Shown here piece by piece: positions 24,449-32,879 of a stretch of DNA of 42,392 nucleotides. Numbering within the stretch: position 1 is the stretch's first letter; every line of letters begins with the position of its first letter. This DNA is from Clostridia bacterium (lineage in GTDB: Bacteria; Bacillota; Clostridia; Oscillospirales; Acutalibacteraceae): NCBI GenBank assembly GCA_017436815.1, contig JAFSCI010000011.1:1-42392 (forward strand). The letters are read 5' to 3'. The notes below the pieces were generated by a model that saw only the letters and a program-made list of their open reading frames with translations, had not been told where the DNA came from and ran no database searches. The position numbers were made by a program, and so were the translations under genes.

Positions 24449-25828
24449 CTAGTTTGCCTCCTCGTAAACTATTTTGTTTACGGCGTTAATATATGCGCGG
24501 ATACTTGCGCTGATAATGTCGGTTGAAATACCGTTGCCCGAATAAAGCTTTCCGTTTGAACGAAGCTTAACAATGGCAGAGCCCATAGCCTCTTTGCCTT
24601 CGGTAACCGACTGAATCTGGAAATCGTCAAGCTCGTAGTGGTGACCTATAATTTGCTCTACGGCCAAAAATGCCGCATCTATAGGACCGTCGCCAATGCA
24701 AACGCCCTGAATTTGCTCATCACCCTTTGCAATGGTGATTTGTGCGCTTGCTGATATTATATTACCTGTGTTTATAATGTAATTTACAAGAGTATAGGTT
24801 GCGGGAACCTGAAGCGCAGTTGTTGCAATAATGGCCTCTAATTCCTTGTAACCAACCTGACGTTTAGCGGCAACACGCAAAAATTCATCATAAACCTTTG
24901 CCTTATCATCATCAGATAAATCGTAGCCGAGCTTTGCGGCTGCAGTAGCTACGGTGTCGATATCGTCGTTTTTATCAAGTCTAACGGCGTCAGTATCGGT
25001 AGTTTTAACTGCAGTGGCAGCAGGTGTCTGAGAGTTGCCTGTAACCCAACGAATCTGCTTTACAATTCGGTGAAGCTCAGTGGTTTTAATGTTGGTGCCA
25101 AATCCGTAATCGTTGCCGCAGTTCTTTACCATATCGGCAAAAACATCAAGCGGTACGGTATTACCGTCAACTGCGGTTTTAACAAAATCTACGCCCGTCT
25201 TTACCGCTAAAATAGCTTGTGCTATAGCAAGACCGTTTTTATTGTCACACTTAACGCCAACGTCTACAGGACAATCTCTGGCGATTTTTTGTGCAAACTC
25301 GGCAAAATCATCGGGCAACATATTTGCGGCGCTATCGCACACAGAAACGCTTGTTGCGCCTGCGTTTATTGCGGTATCAATTGCTTTTTGAAGAAAATCT
25401 GCTTCGGCACGTGTGGCATCAACCGCACAGAACTCTACGAGCTGTACCGATTCCTTCGCCTTTTTAACCGACTCTTCAATGAAAGCAATGATTTTATCGG
25501 GCTTTTTGTGGCAGGTGTATTCCATACCAACTGCCGACACGGGAATTTCTATTCTGACCTGAGCCATTTTTGCAGAAGCAAGCGCTAAAATAGCGTTGTC
25601 AATGCTATCGGCTTTAGTTGAAGCTGCAACCGAAATTACACTGTTTTTAACAAAGGATGAAACTGTTTTTATTAGCAGAATATCGGCTCTGGGGGTTGTA
25701 ATTTCCGGAAACTCTATAATGTCTACATTAAGGTTTTCGAGCTGCCTTGCAATTTCAATCTTCTCTTTAAAGCTAAAGTGATTGTTTTCTCTGCAAAGAG
25801 TTGCATCTGCTATTTTGATTTGTTTCAT
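24449..25828 (-). CDS. LeuA-family protein lacking catalytic metal ligands (isopropylmalate-synthase regulatory domain retained)
   Basis: The 459-residue product aligns with 2-isopropylmalate/citramalate synthases along its length: IEIARQLENLNVDIIE, DATRAEADFL, INAGATSVSV, YGFGTNIKTTELHRIV, and a C-terminal LeuA dimer/regulatory domain from about 340 (VPATYTLVNYIINTGN, GDGPIDAAFLAVEQI, SAIVKLRSNGKLYSGNG). Key catalytic motifs are gone: the LRDGEQ motif reads LCRENN (R to C12, D to R13), HCHND reads KCDNK (both His ligands to K193 and D195), and DTVG reads DSAA. It should not bind the usual divalent metal. It may be a leucine-sensing or scaffolding pseudoenzyme, or have a new reaction. The ATG at 25828 follows AAGGGAG; a TTG at 25846 overlaps that site and is rejected. 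Confidence 0.82.
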   Translation of the reverse strand: MKQIKIADATLCRENNHFSFKEKIEIARQLENLNVDIIEFPEITTPRADILLIKTVSSFVKNSVISVAASTKADSIDNAILALASAKMAQVRIEIPVSAVGMEYTCHKKPDKIIAFIEESVKKAKESVQLVEFCAVDATRAEADFLQKAIDTAINAGATSVSVCDSAANMLPDDFAEFAQKIARDCPVDVGVKCDNKNGLAIAQAILAVKTGVDFVKTAVDGNTVPLDVFADMVKNCGNDYGFGTNIKTTELHRIVKQIRWVTGNSQTPAATAVKTTDTDAVRLDKNDDIDTVATAAAKLGYDLSDDDKAKVYDEFLRVAAKRQVGYKELEAIIATTALQVPATYTLVNYIINTGNIISASAQITIAKGDEQIQGVCIGDGPIDAAFLAVEQIIGHHYELDDFQIQSVTEGKEAMGSAIVKLRSNGKLYSGNGISTDIISASIRAYINAVNKIVYEEAN

Positions 25829-25849
25829 TTTGATTTCTCCCTTCAAACA

Positions 25850-26105
25850 AAAAGCCCTGAAATTAGATAAACTCTAATTTCAGGGACGAAATATCGCGGT
25901 ACCACCCTGTTTACCGTATAAAACGGTCAACTCAATAAGGCTCTGACAAGCCTTTTGCCTTGGTAACGGAGCATACCGTAGCAGCTTACTGAAAATTCAG
26001 CCGCTCTGCTCAGGAACGAGACTTTTTTAAACCGCCATACTGCCTTACACCAACCGACAGCTCTCTGCAAATGGTTTAGATTTAAAAAATAATTCCGTCA
26101 ACGCA
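25850..26105 (-). promoter_or_regulatory. T-box leader (specifier read as CUC, leucine)
   Basis: On the minus strand, the antiterminator core AGGGTGGTACCGCG is at 25895-25908. The terminator is CCCTGAAATTAGA / TCTAATTTCAGGG (25855-25885) plus a T run. Stem I has the apical AGAGAG and GGTTGGTG elements. Aligned to the known B. subtilis glyQS leader on the conserved TGAGC that follows stem I, the specifier triplet is CTC (26018-26020), a leucine codon and the usual leucine choice in Firmicutes. A GTC one register away (Val) is the alternative. Uncharged tRNA would allow read-through into the LeuA-like gene. Confidence 0.88.
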
Positions 26106-26125
26106 TTTGAAAAATATTTTCACAT

Positions 26126-26155
26126 ATTGTATCACAGTTGTAAGTCGGTTGTCAA
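26126..26155 (-). promoter_or_regulatory. Promoter of the Leu T-box operon
   Basis: Minus strand: TTGACA (26150-26155), 18-base spacer, TACAAT (26126-26131). It lies between the ilvE terminator and the T-box, so the two operons are separate transcription units. Confidence 0.75.
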
Positions 26156-26184
26156 GTATTAAAACAAATTTTTTAAAATTTACT

Positions 26185-26215
26185 AAAAAAGCAGTCGCAA
26201 TAGCGACTGCTTTTT
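26185..26215. terminator. Terminator after ilvE
   Basis: GCAGTCGC / GCGACTGC stem with AATA loop, flanked by an A run and a T run. It ends the seven-gene Val T-box operon, four bases after the ilvE stop. Confidence 0.88.
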
Positions 26216-26218
26216 GTT

Positions 26219-27280
26219 TTATAATTCTAATATCCAACCGAACCGGTCTTCAATTTTGCCCCACTGAATGCCTGTAAGGGTATCGTAAAGCATCTGGGTA
26301 ACCTCGCCTATCTGACCGTTGTTTACTGCATAGATTTTATCTTTGTAGCAAAGCTGACCGATAGGAGAAATAACTGCAGCGGTGCCGCAGCCCCAAGCCT
26401 CTTTGAGTGTGCCGTCTTCCATAGCTGAGCTTAATTCATCTATAGAAAGCAAACGCTCGCTTACCTTGTAGCCCTTAGATTTTAACACCTCTATACAAGA
26501 CTTTCTTGTAATACCGGGTAAAATAGAGCCTGTAAGGGCCGGAGTTACGATTTCGTCGCCAATAAGGAACATAACGTTCATAGCGCCAACCTCTTCGATG
26601 TACTTTCTCTCTACACCATCGAGCCATAATACCTGAGAGTAACCCTTCTGCTCTGCACGCTCGCCTGCACGGTTAGATGCAGCATAGTTACCGCCGCACT
26701 TAGCATAACCCGTACCGCCGCGTACTGCACGAACGTCCTGGTCCTCGATCATAATTTTAACGGGGTTAATACCCTCTTTATAATAAGAGCCTACGGGAGA
26801 AGCAATTATCATAAAGGTTGCGTTATGTACAGCGTGAACACCCAAAGTTTCATCGTTACCGAACATAAAGGGACGCAAATAAAGCGAAGTGCCCTCACTG
26901 GACGGAGTCCAGTCCTGCTCGAACTTAACAAACTCGGTTAAAACCTGCATTGCTAGGTCTTCAGGAATCTGAGGTAAGCACAAACGCTCTGCCGAAGCGT
27001 TCATACGTCTGATATTCTCAATAGGTCTGAACATCTGAACCTTACCGTCTTTGCGGCGATATGCCTTTAAACCCTCGAAAATTTCAGAGCCGTAGTGCAA
27101 AACGGTAGATGCGGGGTGAATGGATAAATTGCCAAAGGGAATAATCTGAGCGTCATACCAGCCCTTTCCCCTTGAGTACTGCATTACAAACATATGGTCG
27201 GTAAAGAACTTACCGAAGCCTAAGGTACTGCTGTCGGGCTTTTCCTTTGGCGCAGTGGTTTTTGTGATTTTAATTTCCAT
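26219..27280 (-). CDS. ilvE: Branched-chain amino-acid aminotransferase
   Basis: This 353-residue fold-type IV PLP enzyme moves an amino group between glutamate and the 2-oxoacids of valine, leucine and isoleucine. Motifs include LHYGSEIFEGLKAYRRKDG, FRPIENIRRMNASAERLCLP, YLRPFMFG, the PLP-lysine region GYAKCGGNYAAS, EEVGAMNVMF and ILPGITRKSCIEVL. The 350-residue length fits the long (BCAT) subgroup. It is last in the Val T-box operon, 12 bases after the oxidoreductase gamma subunit. Its position makes it the likely final step, turning the 2-oxoacid formed by the oxidoreductase into an amino acid. Confidence 0.93.
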   Translation of the reverse strand: MEIKITKTTAPKEKPDSSTLGFGKFFTDHMFVMQYSRGKGWYDAQIIPFGNLSIHPASTVLHYGSEIFEGLKAYRRKDGKVQMFRPIENIRRMNASAERLCLPQIPEDLAMQVLTEFVKFEQDWTPSSEGTSLYLRPFMFGNDETLGVHAVHNATFMIIASPVGSYYKEGINPVKIMIEDQDVRAVRGGTGYAKCGGNYAASNRAGERAEQKGYSQVLWLDGVERKYIEEVGAMNVMFLIGDEIVTPALTGSILPGITRKSCIEVLKSKGYKVSERLLSIDELSSAMEDGTLKEAWGCGTAAVISPIGQLCYKDKIYAVNNGQIGEVTQMLYDTLTGIQWGKIEDRFGWILEL

Positions 27281-27292
27281 AAAAATTACCTC

Positions 27293-27829
27293 TTATTCGT
27301 AGTCGGCACCAAGTGTTAATGCTTTAAGGTTAGTATCAAGCATATCTGCACGCTTTGCCGAAATTACTTTTTTAAGGGCGGCGGTTAAATCGTCGGTGTT
27401 AAACTCGCCTAAAACCTTTAAAACCTTACCTAAAATAATCATATTTGCAAGAGTCGGATATCCGTTATCACTTGCAAGCTTGGTTGCGGGAATATAATAA
27501 ACGGTAACGTCCTCGCGGGTTACCTTGCGCTCAATAAGAGTAGAGTCTGCAAAGATAATACCGCCGGGTACTACGCTCTGCTCGAATTTATCAAGCGAAG
27601 GAAGGTTCATGGCAACCAGAATATCGGGATTAGATACTATAGGAGAACCAACGGGTTCATCGCTAACAATAACGCTACAGCTTGCTGTACCGCCACGCAT
27701 CTCAGGACCGTAAGACGGAAGCCAGCTTACCTGTTTGTTTTCGGTAAGACCTTTATAAGCTAAGAACTTGCCCGAGAATAAAATTCCCTGACCGCCGAAG
27801 CCCGAAAATAAGAACTGTTTTGTACTCAT
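27293..27829 (-). CDS. vorC: 2-oxoacid:ferredoxin oxidoreductase, gamma subunit
   Basis: The 178-residue subunit begins [19 protein letters not shown] and has [23 protein letters not shown], the signature of the gamma (catalytic-domain) subunit of KorC/VorC type enzymes. It associates with the alpha, beta and delta subunits encoded just upstream, two bases from beta. The complex interconverts 2-oxoacids plus CoA and acyl-CoA plus CO2 using ferredoxin electrons. The choice of branched-chain rather than 2-oxoglutarate or pyruvate rests on the T-box and ilvE context, not on residues I can point to. Confidence 0.88.
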   Translation of the reverse strand: MSTKQFLFSGFGGQGILFSGKFLAYKGLTENKQVSWLPSYGPEMRGGTASCSVIVSDEPVGSPIVSNPDILVAMNLPSLDKFEQSVVPGGIIFADSTLIERKVTREDVTVYYIPATKLASDNGYPTLANMIILGKVLKVLGEFNTDDLTAALKKVISAKRADMLDTNLKALTLGADYE

Positions 27830-27831
27830 TT

Positions 27832-28581
27832 TTACTCCTCCTTTGCGCTTCTGTCTTTGTAAACGCCAAGCGGATAGTAAGGTAACATATTTTCATCTAA
27901 CCACTTTAATGCGTTTGCAGGAGTCATACCCCAGTTTGTAGGACAAGTTGATACAACCTCAATTAAAGAGAAGCCCTTGCCGTCAATCTGATTCTGGAAT
28001 GCCTTCTTTATTGCCTTTTTGGCCTTGTTTACGTTTTTAACGTTGTTAACGGTAACACGCTCTAAATACTCGGGTCCTTCGAGCTCGGATAACATCTCGC
28101 AAACTCTGATAGGATAACCGCAATGGTTAACGTCACGGCCGTACGGAGAGGTCTGAGTAACCTGACCGGGTAAAGACGTAGGAGCCATCTGGCCGCCTGT
28201 CATACCGTAAATTGCATTGTTTATGAAAATAATGGTTATATTTTCGTTTCTTGCTGCTGCGTGAACTGTTTCTGCCATACCAATGGAAGCTAAGTCGCCG
28301 TCACCCTGATATGTAAATACTATATGCTCACTCGGGTTTGCTCTTTTAACGCCTGTTGCAACTGCAGGTGCACGACCGTGTGCAGCTTCAATCATATCGC
28401 AGTTAAAATAGTTGTAAGCCATAACCGAGCAGCCAACGGGAGCTACGCCTATGGTTTTGCCCTCTATACCGAGCTCGTCTATAACCTCGGCAACTAAACG
28501 GTGAACTATACCGTGTGTACAACCCGGGCAGTAGTGCATTGATACGTCTGCCAGAGCCTTGGGTTTATCGAATACTACCAT
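27832..28581 (-). CDS. vorA: 2-oxoacid:ferredoxin oxidoreductase, beta (TPP-binding) subunit
   Basis: The 249-residue subunit binds thiamine diphosphate and Mg: TYQGDGDLASIGMAE (GDG) with INNAIYGMTGGQMAPTS downstream is the classical TPP motif. HYCPGCTHGIVHRL at the N-terminus is typical for Kor/Vor beta subunits. GYDRDVNHCGY-type sequence (here GRDVNHCGYP) is also family-like. It contains the reaction centre where the 2-oxoacid is decarboxylated, or CO2 added in reverse. Its ATG overlaps the alpha-subunit stop by one base. Confidence 0.9.
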   Translation of the reverse strand: MVVFDKPKALADVSMHYCPGCTHGIVHRLVAEVIDELGIEGKTIGVAPVGCSVMAYNYFNCDMIEAAHGRAPAVATGVKRANPSEHIVFTYQGDGDLASIGMAETVHAAARNENITIIFINNAIYGMTGGQMAPTSLPGQVTQTSPYGRDVNHCGYPIRVCEMLSELEGPEYLERVTVNNVKNVNKAKKAIKKAFQNQIDGKGFSLIEVVSTCPTNWGMTPANALKWLDENMLPYYPLGVYKDRSAKEE

Positions 28582-29645
28582 TATTTAGCACCTCCGCTGT
28601 AAATATCTTCAATATGTGCGAGCACCTGTTCGGGTGTGGGAATCATACCGCCTGCGCGATTACAAAGTGTTACGGGAACCTTGCACTCGCTTGCGAGTTT
28701 AACGTCTTCAATCATCTGACCCATAGAAAGCTCAACACTGATAATGTGTTTAACCTGCTCGGCAGCCTTTTTAAAGGGAGCCTTCGGGAAGGGCCAAAGG
28801 GTTATAGGTCTGATCATACCAACCTTTATTCCCTTTTCTCTTGCCTTTACGATAGCGTTTTTAGCAACACGTGCGGCAATACCGAATGCGGCAATGCAAA
28901 TTTCAGCATCGTCCATTAAGTATTCTTCATACATAACCTCGTCACGCTCTACAATAGCGTAACGCTCAAAACGCTCAAAATTTAATCTCTCAAGCTCTTC
29001 GGGTACTAACGACAAAGAGTTTACTATGTTGTGGGTTCTTTGCATTTTTGTACCGTTTGTTGCCCAGGGTTTCTCAGGGGACGGCTTAACTTCAAAATCA
29101 AGCTCAACGGGTTCCATCATCTGACCCATTGTACCGTCGGCTAAAATCATAGCTGTCATACGGTACTTATCGGCAAGTTCAAAGCCCTTAACGGTTAAAG
29201 CTGCCATTTCCTGAACAGAACTGGGTGCTAAAACGATCATTTTAAAGTCACCGTGAGCGCCGCCCTTGGTTGCCTGGAAATAGTCGGACTGGCTGGGCTG
29301 AATACCGCCAAGACCCGGGCCGCCACGCTGTACGTTTACAACTAATGCGGGTAAATCGGAGCCTGCCATATACGATAATCCCTCACCCTTTAAGGATATA
29401 CCCGGGCTCGAGGACGAAGTCATAACTCTGTAGCCTGCAGAAGAAACGCCGTAAACCATATTTATAGCGGCAATTTCGCTTTCTGCCTGTAAGAAGGTAC
29501 CGCCGATTTTGGGCATTCTCTTAGCCATATATGCGGCGATTTCTGTCTGGGGAGTTATAGGATAACCGAAGTAATGGCGGCAACCTGCTATAATAGCGGA
29601 CTCAGCAATTGCTTCGTTACCTTTCATTAAAACTTTATCTGCCAT
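28581..29645 (-). CDS. vorB: 2-oxoacid:ferredoxin oxidoreductase, alpha subunit (VorB-like)
   Basis: The 354-residue subunit holds the pyrimidine-binding part: MKGNEAIAESAIIAGCRHYF, GYPITPQTEIAAYM, QAESEIAAINMVYGVSSAG and MTSSSSPGISLKGEGLSYM. NVQRGGPGLGGIQPSQSDY is a strong marker of the Kor/Vor alpha family. The length matches proteins generally annotated as 3-methyl-2-oxobutanoate dehydrogenase subunit VorB. It is six bases from the ferredoxin gene and overlaps the beta subunit gene. Gene order ferredoxin-alpha-beta-gamma is standard for four-subunit enzymes. Confidence 0.9.
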   Translation of the reverse strand: MADKVLMKGNEAIAESAIIAGCRHYFGYPITPQTEIAAYMAKRMPKIGGTFLQAESEIAAINMVYGVSSAGYRVMTSSSSPGISLKGEGLSYMAGSDLPALVVNVQRGGPGLGGIQPSQSDYFQATKGGAHGDFKMIVLAPSSVQEMAALTVKGFELADKYRMTAMILADGTMGQMMEPVELDFEVKPSPEKPWATNGTKMQRTHNIVNSLSLVPEELERLNFERFERYAIVERDEVMYEEYLMDDAEICIAAFGIAARVAKNAIVKAREKGIKVGMIRPITLWPFPKAPFKKAAEQVKHIISVELSMGQMIEDVKLASECKVPVTLCNRAGGMIPTPEQVLAHIEDIYSGGAK

Positions 29646-29651
29646 TATAAA

Positions 29652-29858
29652 TCACCTCTCTACCTTAATAACGCAGTCGGGACACATTGTTGCACAGAAT
29701 GCGCAACCGATACATTCATCCTGATTTGTAATTTCTACAGGATGGTGACCCTTAATATTGATTTTGTCGGGTGCCAATCTTAAAAGCTTTTTCGGGCAAG
29801 CGTCGATGCACAAGCCACAACCTTTACATTTGTCGGTTTTAAAGGTTAATTTTGCCAT
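29652..29858 (-). CDS. vorD: 2 x [4Fe-4S] ferredoxin, delta subunit of the oxidoreductase
   Basis: This 68-residue protein has two cluster motifs: CKGCGLCIDACPKK and CIGCAFCATMCPDC. Together they bind two [4Fe-4S] clusters and carry electrons between the TPP centre and free ferredoxin. It lies directly before the alpha gene, as expected for the delta subunit. RBS AGGAGA upstream. Confidence 0.92.
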   Translation of the reverse strand: MAKLTFKTDKCKGCGLCIDACPKKLLRLAPDKINIKGHHPVEITNQDECIGCAFCATMCPDCVIKVER

Positions 29859-29873
29859 ATGTATATCTCTCCT

Positions 29874-30539
29874 TTAGAAGATTTTTTCTTGTAATTTTAA
29901 TGGGAACGGATTCGGTACCTTATCTTTAACCTCACTTTCCAGTGACTCGTTAAAGGCGGTAAGCACAACGGGCAGACCCGTAATGCGAGATATCTCGTTC
30001 GCATAGTTTAAAGATTTTAATATGTCGTTTGCGGTGGTGTCGTTACCAAGGTTAGAGTTGTTTACAAGCCCTGTGAACTTTATGCCGCAGGCCGCTTCTA
30101 TTTCAGCCATAACCTCTATGGTATCCTCGGGTGTTTGTGTCAGAGGTCTGAAGCAGTTTATTACCATAAGCATATTGAAATTGTTTTCATCTATTATGGC
30201 CTGCTTTATTCTGCCAAGGGCTAAAGCGCCTCTGTCGTCACCGCCGACGTCTATAATGATGTCCAGACTTTTGTCTTCGGTAATTACGTACATATCCTGC
30301 GGGAGTGCGGGAATATCGACGTTGGTATTTGCATATTCAGAGCAAATGAGCCTTATTCCCTTCTCACCCAAAATATTGCTGCTGTCTTTGGTGCGAAAAT
30401 ACGGATTTACAATGTCTAAATCGGCAATTGCAACCTTTTTTTCTTGCTCGCTGAGTCTATACGCCAAATTCAGCGCAACGTTTGTTTTACCGCTGCCGTA
30501 ATGACCGCACAAAAGTGTTATTCGCTTACCTTGAAGCAT
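29874..30539 (-). CDS. P-loop ATPase (MinD/CooC-like), associated with the oxidoreductase
   Basis: The 221-residue product starts MLQGKRITLLCGHYGSGKTN, a Walker A preceded by a His-Tyr pair. VAIADLDIVNPYFRTKDS follows (switch I/A' region), then IIIDVGGDDRGALALG (Walker B-like) and LMVINCFRPLTQTPED; LVNNSNLG supplies a base-binding Asn. This is the SIMIBI class that includes MinD, CooC and Fe-S-scaffold ATPases. No Cys pair for metal transfer is seen. Sitting between the acyl-CoA synthetase and ferredoxin genes of one operon, it may assemble or activate the oxidoreductase. No characterised role is known to me. Confidence 0.75.
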   Translation of the reverse strand: MLQGKRITLLCGHYGSGKTNVALNLAYRLSEQEKKVAIADLDIVNPYFRTKDSSNILGEKGIRLICSEYANTNVDIPALPQDMYVITEDKSLDIIIDVGGDDRGALALGRIKQAIIDENNFNMLMVINCFRPLTQTPEDTIEVMAEIEAACGIKFTGLVNNSNLGNDTTANDILKSLNYANEISRITGLPVVLTAFNESLESEVKDKVPNPFPLKLQEKIF

Positions 30540-30562
30540 ACAAATTCTCCTTAATGCTTTGG

Positions 30563-32860
30563 CTACAGCTTGTTACGCTGAATTTTTCCGCTAACGGTTT
30601 TGGGTAGCTCGTCTTTAAACACAACCAAACGTGGATATTTGTACGGTGCGGTGCGGGATTTAACGTAATTTTGAATTTCTTTTTTGAGTTCCTCAGTACC
30701 CTCGGTACCCTTAGTAAGAACAATACTTGCCTTAACAATCTGACCTCTTACTTCATCGGGCGCGGCAGATACTCCGCATTCGAGTACGTAAGGAAGCTCC
30801 ATAATAACGCTTTCAATCTCGAACGGACCAATGCGGTAGCCCGATGACTTAATAACGTCATCTACACGGCCAACGTACCAGAAAAATCCGTCTTCATCAC
30901 GCCAGGCAACGTCGCCTGTATGATAAAATCCGTCGTGCATAACCTCGTCGGTCTTTTCCTTATCACGATAATAACCCTTAAACAGTCCGCAAGGTGCGCC
31001 GTCTTTAATGTTAATAACAATCTCGCCCGATTCACCAACCGGAACCTGATTGCCGTCGGCATCGTGAAGCTCAACGTTATAAATAGGTGCGGGCTTGCCC
31101 ATAGAACCAATTTTGTGGTCGGCGCCACGCATATTACCAATTATCATGGTGCTTTCGGTCTGACCGAAGCCCTCTAAAATCTGAAGGCCTGTTGCCTTTT
31201 CAAATTGGCGGTAAACCTCGGGGTTGAGCGCCTCGCCTGCGGTGGTCATATGCTTAACCGATGAAAAATCGTATTTGGATAAATCCTGCTTAATCATCAT
31301 TCTTAGCATTGTAGGCGGTGCGCAGAAGGTTGTTATTTTGTGCTTTGCAAACATCGGTAAAATTTCAGATGCATCAAAGCGGTCGAAGTCGTAAACAAAG
31401 GTTGCGGCCTCGCACAACCACTGACCGTACAATTTACCCCACATCGACTTTGCCCAGCCGGTGTCCGATATGGTAAAGTGCAGACCGTCGGGGTCTACTG
31501 TATGCCAGTACTTTGCGGTATGGAAGTGGCCTAATGCATATTTGTAGCTGTGTGCTGCAATTTTGGGATATCCCGTAGTACCCGACGTAAAGAACATAAG
31601 CATTAAATCGTCGCCACCGGGCGCATCGTCGGTTCGGTTAAAGTGTGTAGAATAAAGCGTGTATTCTTCATCGAAGGTTCGCCAACCCTCTTTGCTGCCG
31701 TTAACAATAAGCTTATTCTTCAAGTGAGGATAATCCTTCGATGCGGCGTCTACGTGTTCTGGCACGTTATCGTCTGCGGTACAAATTATAGCGCTGACAC
31801 CTGCGGCCTTGAAGCGATATTCAAAGTCGTGCTCTAAAAGCTGGTTAGGTGCAGGAATTGCTATTGCGCCAAGCTTGTTTAAAGCTATCATACTAAACCA
31901 GAACTGATAATGGCGTTTGAGTACAAGCATTACTCTGTCACCACGTTTAATACCAAGCGACTTAAAGTAGTTTGCGCACTGGTTAGAAGCCTTCTTTATA
32001 TCGGTAAAGGTAAAGCGGCGCTCGGTGCCGTCTTTGGAAATATGAAGCATTGCCAATTTTTCGGGCTTTGCACGTGATATTTCATCGACAACGTCAAAAC
32101 CAAAGTTGAAGTTTTCGGTATTTTTAAACTTAATTTCGGTAGGAGTACCGTTTGCATCCTCGGTAATGTCTACAAACTTCTTATAAACACGCTCGGCGGT
32201 ATCCTTCTTAATTACAGCGGTCTGCTTAACTGCAGGAGCACTGTGTACGTTTGAAAGCTCGGGGATAGGCTCACCCGACGGATTTAAAACTATAGCGTAG
32301 AATATGCAGTCTTTTCCGTTTACGGCTATCATACCGTGAGGGGTGTCACTATCAAAATAAATGCTGTCGCCCGGGCCTAATATCTGCTTATGATTACCAA
32401 CCTGTACTAAAAGATTACCTTCTACTACGATGTCGCATTCCTGACCCGAGTGGGTGGTAAGCTCCATCTCACGCTCTTCGGCATCTTTATCGTATGTATA
32501 TTTTACGTACAACGGCTCGGCAATACGGTTCTGGAACGCATAGGCAAGATTGTAATATGTCATTCCGTGAGCCTTGGCGATTTCTTTACCCTCGCCCGCT
32601 TTGGTAACTGTGTACGATTTTAAAGTAGGGCTGTAACCCTCGATAATATCGGTAACGTTAACACCAAAAACGGTTGCGCAACGGTAAATAAAAGCAAAGT
32701 TCAAATCGCTCTGACCGTTTTCGCATTTTAAGTATTCCTCTACCGATACGTCGGTCTTTTGAGCCATCTGCTCCGGGGTTAAATTTTCAATTTCACGAAG
32801 CTCTTTTATACGCCCCGCCATTTCCTTGATTTTAGTATCAAGTGATGTTAAATTTTCCAT
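30563..32860 (-). CDS. Fusion protein: XRE helix-turn-helix + cupin + acyl-CoA synthetase (AMP-forming)
   Basis: The 765-residue product has three parts. Residues 10-72 are an XRE-type HTH (IKELREIENLTPEQMAQKTD, EEYLKCENGQ). Residues 115-195 are a cupin (HSGQECDIVVEGNLLVQVGN, LGPGDSIYFDSDTPHGM). Residues 225-765 are an acetyl/medium-chain acyl-CoA-synthetase-like ligase: FFTSGTTGYPK (423-433), EGFGQTES (563-570), YHTGDVAW (646-653), VGRVDDVIKSSGYRIGPFE and the catalytic K759 in SGKIQR. HTH-cupin pairs are normally stand-alone regulators. The start is the ATG at 32860 after GGAGGAG; an open frame continuing to 33103 only reads through the T-box and is not coding. It heads the Val T-box operon and probably activates a branched short-chain acid. 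Confidence 0.88.
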   Translation of the reverse strand: MENLTSLDTKIKEMAGRIKELREIENLTPEQMAQKTDVSVEEYLKCENGQSDLNFAFIYRCATVFGVNVTDIIEGYSPTLKSYTVTKAGEGKEIAKAHGMTYYNLAYAFQNRIAEPLYVKYTYDKDAEEREMELTTHSGQECDIVVEGNLLVQVGNHKQILGPGDSIYFDSDTPHGMIAVNGKDCIFYAIVLNPSGEPIPELSNVHSAPAVKQTAVIKKDTAERVYKKFVDITEDANGTPTEIKFKNTENFNFGFDVVDEISRAKPEKLAMLHISKDGTERRFTFTDIKKASNQCANYFKSLGIKRGDRVMLVLKRHYQFWFSMIALNKLGAIAIPAPNQLLEHDFEYRFKAAGVSAIICTADDNVPEHVDAASKDYPHLKNKLIVNGSKEGWRTFDEEYTLYSTHFNRTDDAPGGDDLMLMFFTSGTTGYPKIAAHSYKYALGHFHTAKYWHTVDPDGLHFTISDTGWAKSMWGKLYGQWLCEAATFVYDFDRFDASEILPMFAKHKITTFCAPPTMLRMMIKQDLSKYDFSSVKHMTTAGEALNPEVYRQFEKATGLQILEGFGQTESTMIIGNMRGADHKIGSMGKPAPIYNVELHDADGNQVPVGESGEIVINIKDGAPCGLFKGYYRDKEKTDEVMHDGFYHTGDVAWRDEDGFFWYVGRVDDVIKSSGYRIGPFEIESVIMELPYVLECGVSAAPDEVRGQIVKASIVLTKGTEGTEELKKEIQNYVKSRTAPYKYPRLVVFKDELPKTVSGKIQRNKL

Positions 32861-32879
32861 TGTTCTCCTCCGTTTAAGG

